Source: Panopea generosa (taxonomy: Eukaryota > Mollusca > Bivalvia > Adapedonta > Hiatellidae). From it: a stretch of 64,000 bases of DNA. The notes beneath the pieces are model-generated. The model was not told the DNA's origin. It worked only from the letters and a program-made list of their open reading frames with translations, and did not search any database. Positions 22,397 through 34,559 of this stretch are shown here, piece by piece. The stretch covers positions 65,525,856-65,589,855 of the forward strand of contig CM055905.1 in assembly GCA_029582155.1 (NCBI GenBank). The letters are read 5' to 3'. The position numbers were made by a program, and so were the translations under genes. How positions within the stretch are numbered: the first letter of the stretch is position 1; each line of letters starts with the position of its first letter.

Positions 22397-24009
22397 ACAA
22401 CCCTATACTGGCCAATGAGTGACTTTATTGCAGGCCGCGATTTAGTATTTGGACAAGCAGAATTAAAGAATTTTACACTACAGAATACAATTTAAGTTTT
22501 TGAACAGGATATCCATGATATATAATGTTTTATATAAATGTGCAGTTTTACTGCTAAGATTGAAAAAAAAATATGGGTGATATAGACTAAGGTGAGACCT
22601 CTTTAATGTTTAACACACGTATACATCCATACAACATAGTCTCCACCCCTCATGTCTCTGGTATGCATAAATGTAGAGTGGATCTGTAAACCATGGGAAA
22701 ACATATTATACCATACTTAAAATATTAAATATTTATAATATTATGTCTACAACATCCATTGTGCCTCTTCTGGCAGGTTTTATCAATATTGTTTGCAGGA
22801 TACTGAATTGTCAGGAGGAGTCGTTAAATTTAAAAGTAGAATATGAGAATTAAAATTAATAAAAATAAAACAGCTAATCTTGCATATATCAAAGTACATG
22901 TAATGGGTGAGGGGAGGGTGGGGTAATTTGGGTAAAAAAAATAGTTTTGCAAACTTAAAAGTAGACTATGAGAATTGAAATGAATAAAAACAGAAATCAG
23001 AAATCTTGACACAAATTTTGCGATAGTGACAGAATCTGGGGGTGATGCATATTACAAAGGTGGTGGGGGTGGGGTATTTGGGTAAAAAAAAAAATGGAGG
23101 AAAACATTTTTTTTAGCAAACAGTTTAAGCAAGCACATACACATTACAATTTAGTTTTCTTTTAACTGATATCAATTCAAAACATTTTTTATTTTAAAAA
23201 TTTTGGTCTAACAGTGCCATGGTCCATTCAGTGAGCTGCACAGGCAATGGTAGCTTTTGTTTGTACATTTTCTAGTCTCTTCTTTCAAATGAGTATATAA
23301 ACTAGTTAATTGTTCAATTAAAAAGAAAAGTGGTAACCCTACCAGTAGACTTGTGTTATATACTGAAATTTTATACTAGCATTTTGTTGCTTTTCAAATT
23401 GAGTTTAAACAGTTCTTAGGAAAATATGGGAAAATAAAAAACATTAAAAAGATGGCCCGTAAAGAGTCCTAAAATATAATAGAGTTGCAATAACAAGTCT
23501 TGCTGTCATACAGACAAACAAAAGTTTATACATATATATTTTGGGTCGATTGCAAAGGAAACTCAGATGAGCTCAGGCCAAATGAAAATCAAATTTGTTT
23601 CTTAGCTTTGATAAGGTGGAAAAAAAGTTGGGCTGGTAGGTAGGAATTTCTTTTCTTTTTTTTCTCTCCATGGTTGATGGTTCAAAATGGAGCTAAACAC
23701 ACAAAAAAAAAAAAAAAACATAAAAAAAAAAAAAAAATCCAACAAGAAGTTTTTTTACACAGGGGGTAAAAAAAAAATTGACTCTGTCTGGTCACAGGTA
23801 ATGAAACTATTTTTTCATTTGACTTTATAATTATGAATTGTTGTAGAGCATGTTTCCTGGGTAGAACCATACTGAGTGATGTTTTTAAGACGCTTTTATG
23901 GATCAATCCTGAGATAAGAGGGGTGGGGATGGGGGTGGGGTGGGGCATGTGTTTATTAAGATTGGGCATTTATAAGGAATAATACTGTATTTCCTATTTT
24001 GTCCATAAA

Positions 24010-24211
24010 CACATTTTATTTTAGTGCTGTCTATTTTTAGAATGGGGATTTCGTTTCAAGTTTACCACTCCAATTTAATATTTATTTTGTCACGTTTTGT
24101 TGGATTCAGATTTTATTTATTAATGGTAATGAGATGCCTTTTATCTGTTTTAATAATCTTGATATATTTTTTTAAATCACTTAAAGCGATTTTCCTGATA
24201 TACTCCCTTTA
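24010..24211. mobile_element. Element family D fragment
   Basis: Contains ttttagaatggggatttcgt, tcaagtttaccactccaatt and the end ctgatatactccctttaa, all shared with the 47.0 kb copy. Confidence 0.55.
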
Positions 24212-24929
24212 ACTAACCCAGAAAGATATTTAGTGTTAACTTGAGAATTTGTTTCACAATCAATGTAAAATCATTAAAAACTATACTGCTCTAACCAACC
24301 AGTATTTCCCTGTTAGAGTTTAGAGTTACCTTAAATGTAGACACTCTGTTACATGCCGTTATTGCTTTTATAAAGGTTAAAAAAAAATTCCAAGAAAATG
24401 ATTGTCTGCTGCACCTAACTTCAATGAATGTCTATTAGAATATTCCTGGAATTACCTTTTTGTATGATTTTCATTTTATAGGTCACCTGTTCTATGTACA
24501 AGGGCAGATCCAGGTAGTTGGGGATTGTGGGTTGCAGACCTGGTGCTCGTCCTACCTAAAATCAGGTAAGTGTACCTGTTTTAGTGACTTAAATGGATGT
24601 TTCTTTTTGTGATGCGGCCCAACTAAATATTTATGATATGGATTCCCATTTTAGTATCAGTATTAACAGCGTGTTTTATGACATCATACAGTATCAAAAT
24701 CGATATCCGCACGGATAAACAAGTGCCACACCATACGGTTGTAAGTTTAAAAATGTTTTGTTACCTTGGTAACTGGCCCAATTGCAGATATCATACTTAC
24801 GTAACGTCATGAGAAATTGTGCAACATCAATAAGCAATTAATTTGCATTAATAAGCTTAAAAATAACTTTCATAAATTTCCTTTGTTTCAGGATTATTCT
24901 AATCAATAAGGCGTAGTGTCTAATCGTAT

Positions 24930-25011
24930 TTCATCCTTGATGAAGACCAGTTGGGTCGAAATATTAAAATTGGAGAGTATAACCAAATGAATTCATTGTG
25001 TTATACTTTAG
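24930..25011. other. Conserved-looking hairpin motif and palindrome
   Basis: ttgatgaagaccagttgggtcgaaa folds with a gacc/ggtc stem; 35 nt later gtataac ... gttatac closes around the perfect palindrome aatgaattcatt. This resembles non-coding ends of some retroelements, from memory; not assignable. Confidence 0.25.
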
Positions 25012-25086
25012 ATGTTGTTAAGAATATTCAAGTTTTGGCTTACAGACAATCAATGTAGACAACTTTGTTACTTTTAATATTTAGGG

Positions 25087-25365
25087 TCATTTTTATGCTA
25101 TTAAGGGCTTACACTGACGATCAGTTAACATGACCAAACTTTCCTGAGATCCTGGAAGGTTAACCAGTACTCAAGTACACCCATCACCACAAGTAACTGA
25201 TAACCTTCCCACTTGAATCAGTGGTGAGAGCAGAATGACAATGAGATGTAATGTCATATATAAATCATCTTGGAAACTGTGGCTGGACAGGAATTTGAAC
25301 TCATGGTCCCTAGATTGATAGTCAAACAAGCTACCGGCTGAGCTATCTGAGTCTGGCTAGCCACC
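25087..25365 (-). mobile_element. SINE-3, reverse copy
   Basis: ggttaaccagtactcaagta, acttgaatcagtggtgagag, acaggaatttgaactcatgg and aagctaccggctgagctatc (reverse head). Confidence 0.75.
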
Positions 25366-25449
25366 AAGTAACTATCTGATCTGGGTGTATCAAGGGGATA
25401 TTGTTATGTCTGTTATCCTAACTGTATGTAGTAATATTGAATAATCTAG

Positions 25450-25690
25450 ATACGTAAAGGGTCCACTGTGGCTGAGTCGTCTTTAAGCGCCATCTCAAGA
25501 TCACTTACCTCTCACCGCTGTGGTCGTAAGTTCAAGTCCCACTCACTCAAAAAACTGTGAGAAAGTTTTCCAGTCACTTGCGGAAGGACAGTAGTTCTAC
25601 TCAGACTCATTCTATAAGGTCTTCCTCCACCAGTAAAACTGGATATGCCATATATAACCTGAAATGTGTTGAAAATGGTATTGAACCCCA
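25450..25690 (+). mobile_element. SINE-4 copy
   Basis: gcgccatctcaagatcactt, ctctcaccgctgtggtcgta, cagtcacttgcggaaggaca, cttcctccaccagtaaaact and tggatatgccatatataacc; near full length. Confidence 0.8.
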
Positions 25691-25699
25691 TTAAAAAAA

Positions 25700-25885
25700 A
25701 GAAGCATAATTTATAGACAAGTGCGAGCCCAGCTCAGTTTGAAATTTTTTTGCAAGAATTTTTGTCAGTTATTTGCAGAAGGATAGTGGTTCTATTTAGG
25801 TTCATTCTGAGGTCTGCCTCCACCAGTAAAAGTGGGTATGCCATATATATAAACTGCCATGTGTTGTAAAATGAGTTACTAAAAT
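25700..25885 (+). mobile_element. SINE-4 copy, tandem to the previous one
   Basis: gtgcgagcccagctcagttt, cagttatttgcagaaggata, ctgcctccaccagtaaaagt and gggtatgccatatatataaa. Lacks the 5' head. Confidence 0.75.
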
Positions 25886-26309
25886 ATCGAACCAAAAAAA
25901 AAGGGAGCTGGGGAAAGACATTTATATCAGCAAGCAAGACTGTTGAAACAATTAGATCAATGCAAAATTAAATTACCTACAAACTGTATAATCTATATCA
26001 TCTGGTACAAACTGTCATGTACTAGTAACATCGTCTTTACATATAACACATTGGTAGCATATCTTTTTTGTCAAGTTGTTTTCACCAAAAAACACAAAAA
26101 ATATATATATTTTTTTTACATGTCTTCACTGAGTGTAATAAAATGTGAACTGGATGACATTTAAATAATGACTGACCCATCAAAATTGAATGTAGGATGC
26201 CAGTTGTATACCAGGCCAGCCATTGTGTGTTGTACACCATTAGCCATTGTACTCCAGGCAAGCCATTGTGTGTTGTACACTACTAGTCAATGTATGCTGT
26301 ACTCCAGTG

Positions 26310-27425
26310 AACCTGGTTAATTAATCCCAATACATCCCACCACCCCCGATACATCCCACCACACCTGATACATCCAGCCACTCCCAATACATACCACCAC
26401 CCCCAATACATCCAACCACATCCAATACACCCAGCCACCCTCAATACATCCCACCACCCACAATACATCAAAACCCCCCAATACATCCAGCCACCCCCAA
26501 TACATCCCACCACCCCTAATACACCCCCAAATACATCCCATCACCCCCAATACATCCAGCCAACCCCAATACATCCCACCACCCCATTACATCCCACCAC
26601 CCCCAATACATCCCACCACCCCCAATACATCCCACCACCCGCAATACATCCCACCACCCGCAATACATTCCACCACCCCGTATACATCCCTACACCCCCA
26701 ATACATCCCCAACCCCCAATACATCCCCCATCCCCAATACATCCCACCAACCGCAATACATTGAGCCACCCCCAATACATCCCACCACCCCCAATACATC
26801 CCACCACCTTCAATACATCCCACCACCCCCAATACATCCCACAACCCCCAATACATCCAGCCACCCCCAATACATCCCACCACCCCTAATACATCCCCCC
26901 AATACATCCCATCACCCCCAATACATCCAGCCACCCCCAATACATCCATCCACCCCTAATACATCCCCCCACTACATCCCATCACACCCAATACATCCAA
27001 CCACCCCAATACATCCCACCACTCCCAATACATCCAGCCACCCCCAATACATCCCACCACCCCTAATACATCCCCCCAATACATCCCATCACCCCCAATA
27101 CATCCAGCCACCCCCAATACATCCATCCACCCCTAATACATCCCCCCACTACATCCCATCACACCCAATACATCCAACCACCCGCGATACATCCATCCAC
27201 CCCTAATACATCCCCCCACTACATCCCATCACACCCAATACATCCCACCACCCGTGATACATCCCACCACCCCAATACATCCAACCACCCCCAATACATC
27301 CCTACACCCCCTATACATCCCCCACCCCCAATACATCCCACCACCCAAAATAAATTGAGCCACCCCCAATACATCCAACCACCCCCAGTACATCCAGCCA
27401 CCCCCAGTACATCCAGCCACCCCCG
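26310..27425. repeat. Minisatellite, 19 bp unit, C/A-rich
   Basis: Unit catcccaccacccccaata, about 55–60 copies with single-unit variants and larger duplicated blocks (26850–27000 resembles 27040–27240). Open frames over it are artefacts. Confidence 0.95.
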
Positions 27426-27429
27426 CTCT

Positions 27430-28230
27430 CACATTTACAGTACAGAATTATACTGTATGGTGTGTGATAGTGACAATTTCTCGAGGTGAATTCGCCTAAA
27501 AAAATGGGCCTTTTTGCTTCGACATTAATAAATGTGATTAGTTTAAACTTATTTAATTTACTTCGATTGTGAAACAAGTTATTACAACTTCTATAAGTCA
27601 CGCTTGAAGTCTGCCTTGGTAGAACCAGTAATAGGCATATATGTGGTAAAAGTGTCTTGCTCCAGGACACAACACATAGCCGTGACGGAGGATTGAACCC
27701 ACAACCTTCTGATCACGGATCCGATGCTCTAACACTGGACCACGTGCAAACACAAATACTCATTACATATAGAGAATCTTACATGAGTGCTCATTTTGTA
27801 ATTGAATTTATTAAACGAGTTGGAAAAATATAATTATTATATACTGGTATATCATTTTTTGCCAATGAGTTTAATATATTCAATATTAAATAGGCATGAA
27901 TGCAAGATTCTTTTGACTGATCAGGCATATTAGTTTCCGTCAGTCGTAATATGATGTAACATCTGAAAATAACATCATCATACTATGACAAATCGACGTC
28001 ATATATTCAGGCAGGTCCGTATTTTACGTGGTAGAGTCAAGTAATACGGAAAACACCGAGCGATGAATCGAAAGTGATATTACACTAGATAAATATAAAA
28101 ATATGTCATGGGTTTATTACACTCCTGCACCGTGAATTATGTGATAAAATGTACTTAACTTCTGGATTCATGTGGACAGCTCATTTGGATTCAAATCTCT
28201 GATTTTGCCTAAATACATGACTTCAATTCA
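27430..28230. other. Non-coding stretch
   Basis: Apart from the reverse SINE-1 (27545–27755) I see no repeat, exon or regulatory site. Confidence 0.5.
27545..27755 (-). mobile_element. SINE-1, reverse copy
   Basis: cttcgattgtgaaacaagtt through caggacacaacacatagccg to a reverse tRNA-like head ending gctctaacactggaccacg. Confidence 0.8.
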
Positions 28231-28231
28231 G

Positions 28232-28665
28232 GGGTTGGTTTCACTAAACTTCTCAAGCTGATATCTTCCTCAACTAAAAAATCTCAATTTCTCTCACTGA
28301 TTAGGCCATTATAAATTAATTGCTAGGTTATCATCCAAATTTTCTTTGGAGGATTTTATTTTTTTTTTATTTTTTATTTCTTTTTCATTTTTATTTTTTT
28401 TATGTTTATTTTTTATGAAATTAAAAAGGGTCGGGGCAGCATGAAAATTAGGGGGTGGGTGGGGATGATAATCTAGCAATTAATTTATTATGGCCTTACT
28501 TGAACTCATTACACATTAAATGACCACGCTCAATTACAGTCATTACACACGTGTACTTGCTTGTAAAGGAAAACATGGTACATAATCAATATAAATGAAA
28601 TTTAAATATTTCAGTTGATGAAAGTCTCAAGTTGAGATGTTTAGAGAAATTTGGGCCAGGTCCCA
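28232..28665. mobile_element. Larger inverted-repeat element enclosing a family C MITE
   Basis: The outer ends (ggtttcactaaacttctcaa at the left; tgagatgtttagagaaattt at the right) are imperfect inverted repeats around the MITE at 28301–28499. The right flank, 28500–28660, reappears in reverse at 37136–37307, again joined to a family C MITE. Confidence 0.5.
28301..28499. mobile_element. MITE family C copy
   Basis: ttaggccattataaattaat at the left, aattaatttattatggcctt at the right, and the core aaaagggtcggggcagcatg. Confidence 0.8.
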
Positions 28666-28865
28666 GGTGGTTGAGTGGGCTATGGCTATGTCATCCAGTG
28701 GTCACTTACCTCTCACCACTGAGGTTGTGGGTTGGAGCCCAGCTCACTCCAAAAACTTTGTAGAGAATTTTGCCAGTTACTTGCGGAAGGACAGTGGTTC
28801 TACTTGATCATTCTGAGATCTTTCTCTGCCAATAAAATTGGATATGTTGATAATAGCATTTAAGC
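28665..28865 (+). mobile_element. SINE-4 copy
   Basis: ggtggttgagtgggctatgg head, ctctcaccactgaggttgtg, cagttacttgcggaaggaca and gccaataaaattggatatgt. Confidence 0.75.
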
Positions 28866-28887
28866 TTATACATCCACCTCCCCCCGC

Positions 28888-28888
<1 letters not shown>

Positions 28889-28918
<30 letters not shown>
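28889..28918. repeat. Poly-C tract (30 C)
   Basis: 30 uninterrupted C following the tail of a SINE-4 copy. Confidence 0.95.
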
Positions 28919-29002
28919 ACCCCCAAAAAAAAACACAAAAAAACAAACATTATTTTATTGAACAATTTCTTTGACTTTTGATCAGAAATAGGCAGACACA
29001 TT

Positions 29003-29347
29003 AAGGCCCATTTCGTACTTAATATTTAGGCCTAAATAAATTAATTCCTGGATTTTCATCCCAATGAAGGGGGTGTTGGTGGGGGTGGGGAAAATTTTAT
29101 CTTAATTTTCAGATATTCAAATCGAAGTGTCGTATTCGGTAAACTGAATGAAAATCATTTTAAGATCAAAAGATCAAAACATGCAACATGGTACTGATTT
29201 GGCAAATTGTGGCTCTATTGTTCCCCTCCCCATCATTCCCAACTTTTTATCTGGATTGAAATATGTCAGTGGGGGGTGGGGGGGGGGGAAAGAATATGTT
29301 GGTAGTGGGCGGGAATGAATATCCAAGAATTAATTTGTCATTGCCTT
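29003..29347. mobile_element. MITE family C, degenerate copy
   Basis: aaggcccatttcg...aaattaattcctggattttc at the left and tccaagaattaatttgtcat at the right resemble family C ends; the interior is diverged and G-rich (ggggggtggggggggggg). Confidence 0.45.
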
Positions 29348-29972
29348 AACAATAAAAAGCTTTTCATAACTACATGTAATTTTTTATCCTCTCCAATAAA
29401 AAACATCCCAAAAACACATTAAAGAATATCTTAACCCTTAGCTGGCATATAAAGTAAGTTTATTAACAAGCTGTCAGCAAATTAAGGGCTTAATATTAGC
29501 ATGATCTACACATTGCAGAGAGAAATAAACTGTAAACATATATTGTGGAAAGAAACAAAAACTACTGGATGTTAAAGATTTCAAGTATAATAGGTAGACA
29601 CGATGTCTAGACAGTGTGTCTGATGTCAATTTGCTATCAGATCCATGTCTGACTGGCTTATTGATTCGGCCCATGTTGTAGTTAAATTGGGGTGAACTGG
29701 GGAAAAACTTGTCTTTTCTTAAAAGTTTTCTATCCAGTTATCTATTGATTGTTGTACTTTCATGTTTTGATATTGTGTAAAATTTTGGAATAATTAGTAG
29801 ATGGGAGAACTGTTATTTTATTGACATCCGTTGACTAAAAGTAAGCTATTTATATATTTAAGCCTACGGTTGCTATTGAGTTGTGAGTGGTAATCATTTT
29901 GAATTTTGGTTGGTATGCATGTGCAGGAAATTGCCGAGTGAGGATGTATATAATAATTGGTGTCTTTTTCAG

Positions 29973-30032
29973 AAGTTGATTTGGATTGTATAGTAAGCTG
30001 TTCAGAAGGGAATTTGAAGAATTTTTATACAG
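29973..30032 (+). other. Candidate non-coding 5' exon
   Basis: 60 nt flanked by a good acceptor (ggtgtctttttcag) and a very good donor (ATACAG|GTACGTAAGT). It contains stop codons in all useful frames, so it could only be UTR, possibly a leader exon of the zinc-finger gene. Weak evidence. Confidence 0.2.
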
Positions 30033-30199
30033 GTACGTAAGTGATTTATTGTGAGAGTTTGTTTTCTGATATTTATATTGTTTGTAAGTAATACAGGAGA
30101 ATGTGAATAGCTGACTGCTAAAGTATCACTTGCTATAAAGGAGCTGATGCATTATGGGGCAACTCACCACAGTGGCAGATCTGTGTAAAGATATTGAGA

Positions 30200-32640
30200 C
30201 AATCTAGGAATGTAGATCAAGACAGGGGTAGATCTAGGAAGGTAGATAAAAACCGGGGTATATCCAGGAATGTAGATCAAAACAGGGGTAAATTAAGACC
30301 AGGGTAGATCCAGGAAGGTAGATCAAGACAGAGGTAAATCAAGACCGGGGTAGATACAGAACGGTAGATCAAGACAGGGGTAGATCCAGGAAGGTAGATC
30401 AAAACAGGGGTAAATCAAGACAGGGGTAGATCCAGGAAGGTAGATCAAGACAGGGGAAGATCCAGGAAGGTAGATCAAGACAGGGGTAGATTTATGAAGG
30501 TAGATCAAGACCGGGGTAGATACAGAAAGGTAGATCAAGACAGGGGTAGATCCAGGAAGGTAGATCAAAGCAGGGGTAAATAAAGACCAGGGTAGATCCA
30601 GGAAGGTAGATCAAGACGGGAAGATCCAGGTAGGTAGATCAAGACGGGGGTAGATCCAGGAAGGTATATCAATACCGGGGTAGATACAGAAAGGTAGATC
30701 AAGACAGGGGTAGATCCAGGAAGGTAGATCAAAGCAGGGGTAAATAAAGACCGGGGTAGATCCAGGAAGGTAGATCAAAGCAGGGGTAAATAAAGACCGG
30801 GGTAGATCCAGGAAGGTAGATCAAGACAGGGGAAGATCCAGGAAGGTAGATCAAGACAGGGGTAGATCCAGGAAGGTAGATCAAGACCGGGGTAGATACA
30901 GAAAGGTAGATGAAGACTGGGGTAGATCCAGGAAGGTAGATCAAGACAGGGGAAGATCCAGGAATGTAGATCAAGACAGGGGTAGATCCAGGAAGGTAGA
31001 TCAAGGGTAGGTGTAGATCCAGGAAGGTAGATCAAGACAGGAGTAGATCCAGGAAGGTAGATCAAGACAGGGGTAGATCCAGGAAGGTAGATCAAGACAG
31101 GGGTAGATCCAGGAAGGTAGATCAAGAACGGGGTAGATCCAGGAAGGTAGATCAAGACAAGGGTAGATCCAGGAAGGTAGATCAAGACAAGGGTAGATCC
31201 AGGAAGGTAGATCAAGACAGGGGTAGATCCAGGAAGGTAGATCAAGACAAGGGTAGATCCAGGAAGGTAGATCATGATAGGGGTAGATCCAGGAAAGTAG
31301 ATCAAGTCAGGGGTAGATCCAGGATGTTAGATTAATATGGGGGTAAATCCAGGAATGTAGATTAAGACAGGGGTAGATCCAGGAATGTAGATCAAGACAG
31401 GGGTAGATCCAGAAAGGTAGGTCAAGGTGGGTAGATCCAGGACTGTAGATTAAGACAGGGGTAGATCCAGAAAGGTAGGTCAAGATGGGTAGATCCAGGA
31501 ATGTAGATTACGGCAGGGGTAGATACAGGAATGTAGATCAAAGTAGGGGTATATCTAGGAAAATAGATCAAGATGGGTATATCCAGGAAGGTAGATTAAG
31601 TCAGGGGTATTTCCAGGAATGTAGATTAAGATGGGTAGATCCAGGAATGTAGATCAAGACAGGGGTAGATCTAGGAAGGTAGATCAAGACAGGGGTAGAT
31701 CCAGGAATGTACATTAAGACAGGGGTAGATCAAGATAGGGATAGATCCAGGAATGTCTATAGAGACAGGGGTAGATCCAGGAATGTAGATTAAGACGGGT
31801 AGATCCAGGAAGGTAGATCAAAACAGGGGTAGATCCAGGAAGGTAGATTAAGACAGGGGTAGATCCAGGAATGTAGATAAAAACAGGGGTAGATCCAGGA
31901 AGGTAGATCAAGACAGGGGAAGATCCAGGAATGTAAATCAAGGTAGGGAAGATCCAGGAATGTAGATTAAGACAGGGGTATATCCAGGAATGTAGATCAA
32001 GGTAGGGCAAGATCAAGACAGAGTAGATCCAGGAAGGTAGATCAAGACAGGGGTAGATCAAGGTGTAGATACAGGAAGGTAGATCAACGTAGGGTAGATC
32101 CAGGAATGTAAATCAAGACAGGGGTAGATCCAGGAATGTAAATCAAGACAGGGGTAGATCCAGGAAGGTAGATCAAGACGGGTAGATCAAGGAAGGTAGA
32201 TCAAGGCAGGGGTAGATCCAAGAATGTAGATCAAGACAGGGTAGATCAAGGAAGATAGATCAAGAGGGGTAGATCCAGGACTGTAGATTAAGACAGGGGT
32301 AGATCCAGGAAGGTAAATCAAGGTAGGGTAGATTCAGGAATGTAGATCATGACAGGGGTAGATCCAGGAATGTAGATCAAGGTAGGGGTAGATCAAGACA
32401 GAGTAGATCCAGGAAGGTAGATCAAGACAGGGGTAGATCAAGGTGTAGATACAGGAAGGTAGATCAAGGTAGGGTAGATCCAGGAATGTAAATCAATACA
32501 GGGGTAGATCCAGGAAGGTAGATCAAGATGGGTAGATCAAGGAATGTAGATCAAGACAGGGGTTGATCCAGGAAGGTATACCAAAGCAAGGGTAGATCCA
32601 GGAATGTAGATCAAGACAGGGGTAGATCCAGGAATGTAGT
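30200..32640. repeat. Minisatellite, 30 bp unit, about 80 copies
   Basis: Unit gatcaagacaggggtagatc / caggaaggta. 30 is a multiple of three, hence long antisense stop-free frames (up to 176 codons). The unit resembles the 5' edge of repeat family J (45630). Confidence 0.95.
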
Positions 32641-32773
32641 TACTAGTAATAAGAAAAGGCTGGTTAAGTGGATCTTGTTTTGGTAATAAAGATCAAGAAA
32701 AAACAATACTATGAATAAAGAAACATTTTAAAAGACAGTTGATGGGGGTGGGAGGGGGAGGGGACATTGTTCC

Positions 32774-33029
32774 TTTGACCCTTTACTCCATAGATAGGCG
32801 TTTTCTCGCACCAATCACTGAAGGCCTTTGAAAACAGTGCAGGTAGAGTTCAGATGCTCGTAACGAGCAATCTGAAACCTTCCTGAACTGTTTTCCACTC
32901 TGTCAGTTAATATGAACATAATTCACCCAATAATTCAAAAGCCTTCTATATTAGGTGTCCAATGGCTTCTATATTAGAGGTGTCCAAAGGCGTCTATATT
33001 AGAGGTGTCCATATGAAGTAAAGGGTTAA
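32774..33029. mobile_element. MITE family B1 copy
   Basis: Begins ttgaccctttactccata, ends atgaagtaaagggttaa, with the same central hairpin sequences as at 22167 and a repeated 'attagaggtgtcca' block near the right end. Confidence 0.75.
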
Positions 33030-33268
33030 TAACATGTTTTAGTGGATTCTGCAGTCGGCCTAACCGTGAAAAATGTCAAAAGTTGTAAGCAACAGAAAAA
33101 TACATGAAACTATGTGTGGTAATATCATGGAGATAAAAATATTTAAAACAAATCATGATCTCAGTCAGACATATTGTAGAACTCAGCATACATGTATATA
33201 TATAAGGGTACTTAGAAATTTGATATTTTAAATATGAATTGTGTTGGAAACTTTTCTTGTAACTTTTT

Positions 33269-33514
33269 TTAACTCTTTACTCCATATATACGACTTCTTA
33301 CGACCTTTACAAACAGAGTAGACCAAGATCAGGCAGCTCCTACAGGATCAGGGTCTGCTCTGTTTGCTATTAAAACATTGTAGATATGACCTTAAACTGT
33401 TGGCTGAGGTAGTAATCTTCCTGCTCTTATGTGCTAATGTAAAATTTTATCTAATTAAATATTCCTAGTAGGCGGGCGGAGTCTCATATAAATATTCATC
33501 ATTTAAAGGGTTAA
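33269..33514. mobile_element. MITE family B2 copy, inverted
   Basis: Reverse complement of the 4636–4886 element: ttaactctttactccata at the left and ttaaagggttaa at the right, with the internal acaaacagagtagacc block. Confidence 0.75.
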
Positions 33515-33754
33515 AAATGAATACAACTGCCTTAAAGGCAGTGTGCCAGGAAAAGTCGATATATAATTTTACTTTAAATTCCATCTTGATAAAAAAAAAA
33601 AAATTTGTATAAAATATGTAAAATATTATAATATATGAGAGATATGATAAATTAAAACACCCAAACAATACTGAAGTCTTTAAAAGCTATTTACATAATT
33701 TATTTTTTTTCAAATGGATGGAAGAAGAGCATTTTTTTATCATAAATAGATAAA

Positions 33755-33777
33755 CCCCCCCCCCCCCCCCCCCCCCC
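33755..33777. repeat. Poly-C tract (23 C)
   Basis: 23 uninterrupted C, followed by tccc. Confidence 0.95.
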
Positions 33778-34007
33778 TCCCTTATTCCCTGGACCCTTTC
33801 CCCAAACTGAAGGCAGTGCCCTGCAATATGTAACTAATACAACGTATGAATATCATTTATATATAATATAGGAATCAAATGAAGTCACGCAACTCATTTG
33901 ATACATCACAAAATATGTTGCAATTTTAAGCAGTGCAGCCCCATTGACTATACAGGCATGGTATATTGGGGAAAAAATGTTGGTTTTTTTGCAAGTTTTT
34001 ATTTTAA

Positions 34008-34559
34008 AGGGGAAAAATAGTTTAAACGTCTTAAAATTAAAATAAATATTAAAATGGATAAAAAAAATATCTTATTATCATTAATACCGGTAATTAAAAC
34101 CGAATGGTTTGGTATGTCAAATCCACCAAAAGGTTACAAAATCGATATTTAAATTGAAGTGAAAAAGTTGAAAACGAAATCCTCGTTCTAAAAATAGAGA
34201 GCACTTAAATTCTACTCGATACCTTTGCATCGTCATTTGGAATCTTTCTAAGGTGATATTATTTTACTACGTGTAAACCTGTATAATGGATCAAATTGAA
34301 ATCAAGAGAAATCAAATGATTCATTTAATACGTCACAAAATATGTTGCCAGTTTAAGCGGGAAATCTATTTTAGTCTAACCTAGACGTGTAGCCCAAGTT
34401 AGGAAATCCCTTTTTAGTATATGATTTTGGCATTTTTAAATAAATATCCTATGGGCAATACGGCGTCAGTGAGTAAATATACGGTAAGCATAATATATTG
34501 GAAAAAATATTTTGAGCCAATTTTAAATGTTTGAAAAATTGTGATAAATTCCCTTTAAT
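34008..34559. mobile_element. Element family D copy
   Basis: From ttttaaaggggaaaaatag to gataaattccctttaat, with the same internal blocks as at 17750 (ggtatgtcaaatccacc; tggcatttttaaataaatatcc). A second partial copy lies just upstream at about 33870–34008. Confidence 0.65.

Larger units (their letters stand above)
22400..25085. other. Intergenic stretch, few recognisable features
   Basis: AT-rich, with a family D fragment (24010–24211), a short SINE-1 tail at 24215–24290, A- and T-runs, and a palindrome near 24980. No open frame, splice-flanked exon or promoter that I can support. Confidence 0.6.

Noticed and set aside
24480..24567. Possible exon between an AG and a GTAAGTG donor
   Set aside because: Contains text of a dispersed repeat (gggcagatccaggtagttgg, as in family J) and has no frame continuity with either gene.
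26283..27670. Gly/Trp/Cys-rich antisense open frames
   Set aside because: 19-bp repeat read through; the frames shift from unit to unit.
30323..32061. Several antisense open frames with a ten-residue repeat (LIYLPGSTPV)
   Set aside because: Unit length of 30 bp keeps any frame open; frames break wherever a unit has an indel. No coding support.
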